From positions 44,837 to 108,836 of the forward strand of contig DPDV01000001.1 of assembly GCA_003534295.1 (NCBI GenBank): a DNA stretch of 64,000 nucleotides, read 5' to 3'. The translations under genes were made by a program, and so were the position numbers. Origin of the DNA: Clostridiales bacterium (GTDB taxonomy: Bacteria > Bacillota > Clostridia > TANB77 > CAG-508). Of the stretch, positions 59,670 to 64,000 are shown piece after piece. The notes below the pieces were generated by a model. It was not told the origin of the DNA, searched no databases, and saw only the letters and a list, made by a program, of their open reading frames with translations. How positions within the stretch are numbered: the first letter of the stretch is position 1; each line of letters starts with the position of its first letter.

Positions 59670-60212
59670 TTATTTTAATAATTTTATATCAGTATTTTTT
59701 ATAAACAATTTTTTTATAATTTTGGGCAAACCTTGAATACAATTATATAAATCCTGGTTATTTCTTCTCAATTCCTCTATTTTATTGTCTTTTTCCCTCA
59801 TAGCATCTTTGTATTCGGAAAATAAATTCTTTGCTTTTGAAATCTTACTATTTTCTTTTTTTAGTATCTCAACTAAATTTTTAAGTCTAATATTCTCTAT
59901 TCTCGCATTATAATTTTGATTAGATTCTCTAATTTCTTTTAAATATGAATCTATTTCAGCATTTTTTATTGATTTATTCTCTTTTTTAGTAATTTCAGCA
60001 GATCTTACAATTTTGTCCAGCATTTCAAATGCTTTATCATCAATTTTTTGTTTTTCAAGAGGAATTTCGGGATCTATTGAAAAATTTTCATCATACTCAA
60101 AATTATCTTCTATATAATCAATCATCTCTTGTGGTATGAGTTTATATTCTTCCTCTGGTAAGTAATCTAATATTAATTTAACTTGATATAACACTTTAGC
60201 TTGTGATAACAT
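59670..60212 (-). CDS. coiled-coil hypothetical protein, 180 residues
   Basis: Unrecognised. The N-terminal ~55 residues are a helical, acidic region (YLPEEEYKLIPQEMIDYIED). Residues ~70-150 form a likely coiled coil of Lys/Glu/Asn repeats (IRLKNLVEILKKENSKISKA, DAMREKDNKIEELRRNNQDL). The end is LPKIIKKLFIKNTDIKLLK. GAGGAGG lies before the ATG. It precedes the DHH-like gene in one operon. Confidence 0.65.
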   Translation of the reverse strand: MLSQAKVLYQVKLILDYLPEEEYKLIPQEMIDYIEDNFEYDENFSIDPEIPLEKQKIDDKAFEMLDKIVRSAEITKKENKSIKNAEIDSYLKEIRESNQNYNARIENIRLKNLVEILKKENSKISKAKNLFSEYKDAMREKDNKIEELRRNNQDLYNCIQGLPKIIKKLFIKNTDIKLLK

Positions 60213-60382
60213 TTTCCATCCTCCTCTCCCTGATTTTTTATTGATTGCTTTATAAGATTAAAAGAAATTCCAGATTTTAGCTGTTTTGCTAAAACCATTT
60301 CCATTTTATCCGTGCTCAAATCTATATTTTCTATTATTATTTCTTGTCTTCTTTTACAATATAGTATTATATTTAACTTCAT
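60173..60382 (-). CDS. possible small leaderless gene, 69 residues
   Basis: Frame MKLNIILYCKRRQEIIIENI, DLSTDKMEMVLAKQLKSGIS, then KNQGEEDGKC and KCYIKLN. Amino-acid composition looks genuine. It has no ribosome-binding site, but the predicted transcription start of promoter 60391-60419 falls on or beside its ATG, so leaderless translation is possible. Its last 40 bases overlap the coiled-coil gene, which has a strong site of its own. It could equally be only a leader. Confidence 0.4.
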   Translation of the reverse strand: MKLNIILYCKRRQEIIIENIDLSTDKMEMVLAKQLKSGISFNLIKQSIKNQGEEDGKCYHKLKCYIKLN

Positions 60383-60390
60383 TTGCAATT

Positions 60391-60419
60391 ATAATACTAC
60401 AAGAACAAAAAAGATGCAA
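60391..60419 (-). promoter_or_regulatory. promoter of the coiled-coil/DHH-like operon
   Basis: TTGCAT, 17-bp spacer, TATTAT on the minus strand. The 12 bases TTGTAGTATTAT and the upstream GTTGCA are identical and equally spaced in the promoter at 62671-62699. Confidence 0.6.
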
Positions 60420-60485
60420 CAATACAAAACATATAGAAATATTAAATTTATATTACATTGAGCCATAATATCTGATTGCATTATA

Positions 60486-60528
60486 AAAATCGTAGACTTG
60501 CTGATTTCTCAGTATTTCTACGATTTTC
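60486..60528 (-). terminator. terminator of the metallopeptidase operon
   Basis: AAAATCGTAGA / TCTACGATTTT stem with an inner CTGA/TCAG; the minus-strand 3' side reads TTTTTATAA. Confidence 0.75.
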
Positions 60529-60533
60529 ATAGT

Positions 60534-60572
60534 GGTGCGAACAACGTAGATATCTACAACTTTTTTCACACC
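60534..60572. repeat. 39-bp near-palindrome centred on GTAGATATCTAC
   Basis: GGTGCGAACAAC-GTAGAT and ATCTAC-AACTTTTTTCACACC are imperfect inverted copies around a perfect 12-bp centre. It lies in a 120-base gene-free gap between the 60651-61094 gene stop and its terminator. No U-run on either side. Confidence 0.6.
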
Positions 60573-60650
60573 TCTAACTATTGATACAAATATCAATCAA
60601 TTTATTATCAATAATTTGACATAACATTTTAGAATTTGCAATAACTATTT

Positions 60651-61094
60651 TTAATTTTTTCTTTTAAATAAAAATTTAAAAAATCTAATAAAAATATTTT
60701 CTTTTTTTACAACTATCATTTGCAAATTTTCTTGTACTGGTTCTTCAGAAATATTACTACTTGTTCTTCTTTGTTGAAATATATGCTCCACATCATATTT
60801 TTCTCTTTGTTCTTCATCAAATCTAATTTGATTATTATTCAAAATATTATCGTATTCTGCTCTTTGTTCTTCATCGCAAAAATATGTCCTATACACTAAA
60901 GCTAGTAATGTTTGAGTATATTTTGAAATATTAATACTATTTTCATTATTTACAAAATATGTTTTATATTCTTTGTCTTCATTAATATTTATATAATTCA
61001 AAAATCCTTTTGAAATTTTGTTATAATATCTTCTATCTAATTTTGATAATATAACATCAACTTCTGAATAAGATTTTGCTATATTTTCTACCAT
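60651..61094 (-). CDS. hypothetical protein with basic hydrophobic C-terminus, 147 residues
   Basis: Unrecognised. Helical N-terminal ~80 residues (SEVDVILSKLDRRYYNKISK, YTQTLLALVYRTYFCDEEQR). A polar linker (EEQREKYDVEHIFQQRRTSS) leads to a C-terminal amphipathic, basic-aromatic tail (ENIFIRFFKFLFKRKN) likely to touch the membrane. It starts 2 bases after the stop of the metallopeptidase-like gene, so it is co-translated with it. Confidence 0.6.
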   Translation of the reverse strand: MVENIAKSYSEVDVILSKLDRRYYNKISKGFLNYININEDKEYKTYFVNNENSINISKYTQTLLALVYRTYFCDEEQRAEYDNILNNNQIRFDEEQREKYDVEHIFQQRRTSSNISEEPVQENLQMIVVKKENIFIRFFKFLFKRKN

Positions 61095-61096
61095 AA

Positions 61097-62632
61097 TTAT
61101 CTTCCTTCACTATTTTTTTCATTTGCTAATGGATTAACTCTTTCTTGAACTGGATTTTGCCTTTGCCTAATATCTTCTAAAGCCTTTTTCAAATCATCCA
61201 TTTTTACATTTTCTAAGCCATATTGATTAAATAATTGTTCTACTGTCATATTTTCATCGATAGATTGTTGCTGTTCTTCTTGTTCAATAATTCCTTCTGA
61301 AAAATGCTCTATATATTTTTCTCTATTTTCTTTTGAAATATCTGTTTCTGAAATTATATTTGGACTTCCTAGAAAATTAATAAAATCTTCATCAACTCTA
61401 CCTAATATTTGCATAGAAATCATTTTGTTGAAATCTATAAATTGGTCATTTGTAAATGCTGTTTGTTCTGACAAATCTGGATTCATATCATATGTTGGTA
61501 ATCCTATTTCTTGTAGTTCTTGTTTTTGTCTATTATCTTCTACTGGAATTGCAATATTTTTTTGATAGTGTTGTATTGTTTCTACATACTTTCTTAATCC
61601 ATCTTCATCATTTGTAAAATCTCCATTTTCAATTGATTTTCTTATTTTATCTTCATAAGTTCTTCTTAATGTATCACCACCATTTAATGCACCATCTATA
61701 TATTCATTATCTACATATGATAAATTTCTTTTATCAATCAATTTCATACTTTTTTCAAATTCATTACTTACTGAAACATCAAGTTCATATATTGCATCAC
61801 TTTTATATAAATCCGACATTCTTTTATCAAAGATATCCATACATATACTTGCTAAGTTCTCAAATCCTAAACTTTTTATCGCATCTCTTATTTCTTCATC
61901 TTTTGCAAGCATTCTTAAGGCATCATCTCTTGTTAAATTCGGATTGCCTAATTCTTGTGCTCTAGTTATTTCGTGTAATTCAATTAAAGATACAACTGGC
62001 GATAACATATATACTTCATTTTCTGGGACATTCATTGTATTTATTAATTCTAGTCTATCTTCAAATATTTTTAAAAAATCATCACTTCCTGTTTTATCAT
62101 AGAATAAATCTTCAAATTGGTCTCTATCTCCATTTAAACTCGCTTCAACAATATCATCACCCATAACTGCGTACATCATTCTTGCAACTGCTGTACCATC
62201 TCTATATGCTACATCTCCATTTTCTCCAACCATCATTTCATTTAAATACTCTTCTGTTGATCTACCTCTTGCTTCTAATCCACCTTTATAAAGTTGCTTT
62301 ACTCCTTGTGTTTTTACTCCTGAAATCTCTTTTTCCCCTTTTATTGCATGTAACAATTCATGTTTTAATGTTTCTATATTCTTTATATCATTTACTTTTA
62401 CTGTTTTTTCATCATATGAAACGGTACCACCTTCGTTTTTGTCGATATCTCTTTCTGCAAATTCACTAATAGTATAATCATAAAGTCCTTCAATTTGTCT
62501 TGAAGAAAGAAATTTATCCCATCCTTTTTCATCAAACAAATCATCTAATTCTATTAATGCTTCTGCTATATATGGTTTTAATGATTCATCAATATTCAAT
62601 TTACTTATATCTATATCTCTAATATGTGCCAT
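61097..62632 (-). CDS. putative zinc metallopeptidase with HELLH motif, 511 residues
   Basis: The zincin motif is TLKHELLHAIKGEK (HELLH at residues 91-95). About 37 residues later STEEYLNEMMVG gives a plausible third ligand glutamate (Glu132) in an L-N-E context seen in other bacterial zincins. The remaining ~370 residues are helical and acidic (EDRLELINTMNVPENEVYML, LRMLAKDEEIRDAIKSLGFE) and unrecognised. No signal peptide is visible, so it is probably cytosolic or exported by another route. It heads an operon with the 147-residue gene; promoter at 62671-62699. Confidence 0.6.
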   Translation of the reverse strand: MAHIRDIDISKLNIDESLKPYIAEALIELDDLFDEKGWDKFLSSRQIEGLYDYTISEFAERDIDKNEGGTVSYDEKTVKVNDIKNIETLKHELLHAIKGEKEISGVKTQGVKQLYKGGLEARGRSTEEYLNEMMVGENGDVAYRDGTAVARMMYAVMGDDIVEASLNGDRDQFEDLFYDKTGSDDFLKIFEDRLELINTMNVPENEVYMLSPVVSLIELHEITRAQELGNPNLTRDDALRMLAKDEEIRDAIKSLGFENLASICMDIFDKRMSDLYKSDAIYELDVSVSNEFEKSMKLIDKRNLSYVDNEYIDGALNGGDTLRRTYEDKIRKSIENGDFTNDEDGLRKYVETIQHYQKNIAIPVEDNRQKQELQEIGLPTYDMNPDLSEQTAFTNDQFIDFNKMISMQILGRVDEDFINFLGSPNIISETDISKENREKYIEHFSEGIIEQEEQQQSIDENMTVEQLFNQYGLENVKMDDLKKALEDIRQRQNPVQERVNPLANEKNSEGR

Positions 62633-62670
62633 ATTATTTTTTCCCCCATATTTCCTCTATGTTCATATAA

Positions 62671-62699
62671 ATAATACTACAACCACCTTTTATTTGCAA
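62671..62699 (-). promoter_or_regulatory. promoter of the metallopeptidase operon
   Basis: TTGCAA, 17-bp spacer, TATTAT on the minus strand, followed by GGGGG ahead of the ATG. Closely similar to 60391-60419. Confidence 0.6.
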
Positions 62700-62726
62700 C
62701 ACCGGTATATAAGAAAATATGAAATT

Positions 62727-63266
62727 TCATATTCTAAATAAATTTGCTATTAGTTCATCACTCCCCATATTGTCTAGAATATCCTCTCTGTATCTTAACC
62801 CTTTTCTTTTTGCAATGTCATCAGCAGTTTCTCCATTATATAGGCCTTTATATCCATAGTTATGAAATTTATCAAAGTTTTTTACTCCAGCATTTTTTGC
62901 AGTTTGATTAAGTGAATAGTTTCCTTTTTTTGTTAAATTTCTTTGATAAAATCTTTTTTCATCTTCTGTTAATGAACTATATTCTTTTTCGGTGATTTCT
63001 TGCTTTCTGGTTTGAACTGCAAAATATGTTTGTGCTAGAGCAATTACTTTTTTTCTACTATCTCCATTTTGAGCTATTAAATAACAAGCATAACGAGTTA
63101 ATTTATAATCAATTTGTTCTCTATAAGCTCCTGAACCGATTTGTACCATTTTATTGACGTCAGTAAAATGGTCTAATACACTAATATCACTATTTTGATA
63201 CGATATTTTAGCTTTATCAATTATTTTTTCAAAATTTTGCCAATTTGAGTATTGTAGAATAGGCAT
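62727..63266 (-). pseudogene. truncated dinD (DNA damage-inducible protein D)
   Basis: Strong resemblance to DinD: LQYSNWQNFEKIIDKAKISY, DVNKMVQIGSGAYREQIDYK, LTRYACYLIAQNGDSRKKVI, ALAQTYFAVQTRKQE, ILDNMGSDELIANLFRI. DinD proteins usually have ~270-280 residues. Here the first ~25-30 residues are missing (an in-frame stop lies three codons upstream, in an A-run) and the conserved C-terminal ~80 residues are cut off right after NLFRI. It looks like the middle of a decayed gene. DinD genes are often carried by mobile DNA. Confidence 0.65.
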
Positions 63267-63303
63267 AAGTTTTTTTCATTTTTATTGAATTTTTTGCCTA
63301 TAT

Positions 63304-63573
63304 TTATATGTTTTGCAGATATTCTTCTAATTCAGATAATTTTATTTTTTTAGATAAGTTAGATACATAAACATCATTAGAGTAATTAAATACCAAAAAA
63401 GTAACGTTTTTGATAATTACTCTATAAGGTTCAATGTATGAAATATTAGTCTTTTCAATTTTTCTAATGCTACCATTGATAAATGTAGGAGTAACTTTTG
63501 AAAACTCACATATAAATTCTAACCTTTATTTTAAACTTTCTTCAAATTGTAATTCTTGCTTAATTATTTTCAT
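63304..63573 (-). pseudogene. small gene with an internal stop
   Basis: Frame from ATG 63573 (MKIIKQELQFEESLK) is stopped by TAA at codon 16 and goes on in the same frame as LEFICEFSKVTPTFINGSIR, KIEKTNISYIEPYRVIIKNV, NYSNDVYVSNLSKKIKLSEL, ending EEYLQNI. The uninterrupted part looks coding. Family unrecognised. It lies next to the dinD remnant. Confidence 0.45.
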
Positions 63574-63625
63574 TTTTTCACACCATCCTTTCGTTTGGAT
63601 GATTTTAATATTGTTTTAGACAACA

Positions 63626-63661
63626 AAAAATCAACCAGATTTGATTTTCTGATTGATTTTT
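63626..63661 (-). terminator. terminator of the tRNA operon
   Basis: AAAAATCAAcCAGA / TCTGaTTGATTTTT stem; the minus-strand 3' side is TTTTTTG. A second hairpin (ATCTGTT/AACAGAT, 63667-63693) precedes it behind tRNA-Tyr. Confidence 0.7.
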
Positions 63662-63699
63662 GTATCTATCTGTTTTATTAGTTCGAACAGATACGTCAT

Positions 63700-63785
63700 T
63701 GGTGGGCAGGGATGGATTCGAACCATCGTACCCTTTCGAGAACAGATTTACAGTCTGCCGCCTTTAGCCACTCGGCCACCTACCC
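63700..63785 (-). tRNA. tRNA-Tyr (GTA)
   Basis: Class II tRNA of 86 bases with a long variable arm (TTCTCGAAAGGGTAC region). Acceptor GGGTAGG pairs with CCTGCCC, the anticodon loop CTGTAAA gives GTA, GGTTCGAATCC is the T-loop, and CCA is encoded. Confidence 0.95.
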
Positions 63786-63818
63786 TTTTATTTACATTTT
63801 TATATTAAAATACAAAAA

Positions 63819-63895
63819 TGGTGCGCCCTCAAGGATTCGAACCTTGGACCCACCGGTTATGAGCCGGTTGCTCTGACCAACTGAGCTAAGGGCGC
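63819..63895 (-). tRNA. tRNA-Met (CAT)
   Basis: 77 bases with encoded CCA: acceptor GCGCCCT/AGGGCGC, D-arm TTAGCTCAGTTGGTCAGAGC, anticodon stem CCGGC/ACCGG (as GCTCATAACC) with CAT, T-loop GGTTCGAATCC. Elongator Met is most likely; lysidine-modified tRNA-Ile (CAT) cannot be excluded. First tRNA of a pair. Confidence 0.9.
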
Positions 63896-63915
63896 ATTTG
63901 TTCAACGCAAGTATA

Positions 63916-63944
63916 AGTATAAAGTATTTATTTTAATATGTCAA
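63916..63944 (-). promoter_or_regulatory. tRNA operon promoter
   Basis: TTGACA, 17-bp spacer, TATACT on the minus strand, about 20 bases ahead of tRNA-Met. Confidence 0.8.
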
Positions 63945-63973
63945 TAGTTTTTTTAATTTTTTTTCATTTTTTA

Positions 63974-64000
63974 TTCAAGGTCAATTGAAAAAGTAAATTC
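63974..64000. repeat. partial copy of the 47706 repeat, cut by the window end
   Basis: TCAAGGTCAATTGAAAAAGT followed by AAATTC resembles AAGGACAATTACCAATTGAA continuing AAAAGTAAATAC at 47706, minus an internal 7-base piece. The other arm would lie outside the window. Confidence 0.45.

Noticed and set aside
1..64000. CRISPR array, rRNA genes, prophage or insertion sequences
   Set aside because: No regularly spaced repeats, no rRNA segments and no transposase or phage structural genes seen; the holin-like gene is a chromosomal family.

Overview
This window comes from a strongly AT-rich, endospore-forming, anaerobic member of the Clostridia (Firmicutes). Spore genes (a GerAC-like germinant-receptor subunit, spoIVA, sleB, pdaA, yqfC, yqfD), a trimeric electron-bifurcating type [FeFe] hydrogenase, formate-tetrahydrofolate ligase, Asp23/AmaP proteins and the typical Firmicute gene order point there. 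Genes use the standard code with good AGGAGG-type ribosome-binding sites. Many promoters fit TTGACA-17-TATAAT, and a few genes start with TTG or GTG. I cannot name a genus from this sequence; an uncultured gut lineage is only a guess.

Layout. 0-2.9 kb: end of a ger operon facing rnr-secG. 3-9.3 kb: a small hypothetical gene, dnaG-rpoD, carD, dut and an orphan GHKL sensor kinase. 9.3-16 kb: pth-rng-rimO, then a decayed interval holding an intact CYTH-domain gene between two frameshifted remnants, then era-yqzL-recO. 16-26 kb: hydCBA, a DUF3048 protein, a DgkA-PAP2 fusion, ybeY, an unrecognised 403-residue protein, yqfD, yqfC and pdaA. 26-31 kb: a frameshifted membrane protein, tcdA-rluD, the DUF421/DUF4363 pair and a small holin-like membrane protein. 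31-35 kb: a glmU whose uridylyltransferase site looks dead, co-transcribed with a UAP1-type pyrophosphorylase, then spoIVA. 35-42 kb: sleB, fhs, a divergent PAP2 gene, xseA/xseB, nusB and the asp23-amaP cluster. 42-58.7 kb: the complete S10-spc-alpha ribosomal protein superoperon on the minus strand (rpsJ to rplQ, including secY, adk, map, infA, rpmJ, rpoA), lacking rpmD between rplO and rpsE. 58.8-63.6 kb: an accessory stretch with a DHH-like protein, coiled-coil and hypothetical proteins, a HELLH-type putative metallopeptidase and remnants including dinD. The window ends with a tRNA-Tyr/tRNA-Met operon.

Most genes (about four fifths) lie on the minus strand in long co-transcribed runs. Between them sit dispersed palindromic repeats: a GGGCGATTTTAATCGCCC family with five copies, and REP-like elements at the ends of tcdA and rluD and inside the ribosomal superoperon. 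The most interesting functional signal is the GlmU/UAP1 pair. GlmU keeps its acetyltransferase residues but has lost uridylyltransferase residues, and the gene upstream, overlapping it, supplies a eukaryote-like UDP-sugar pyrophosphorylase that could do the missing step.
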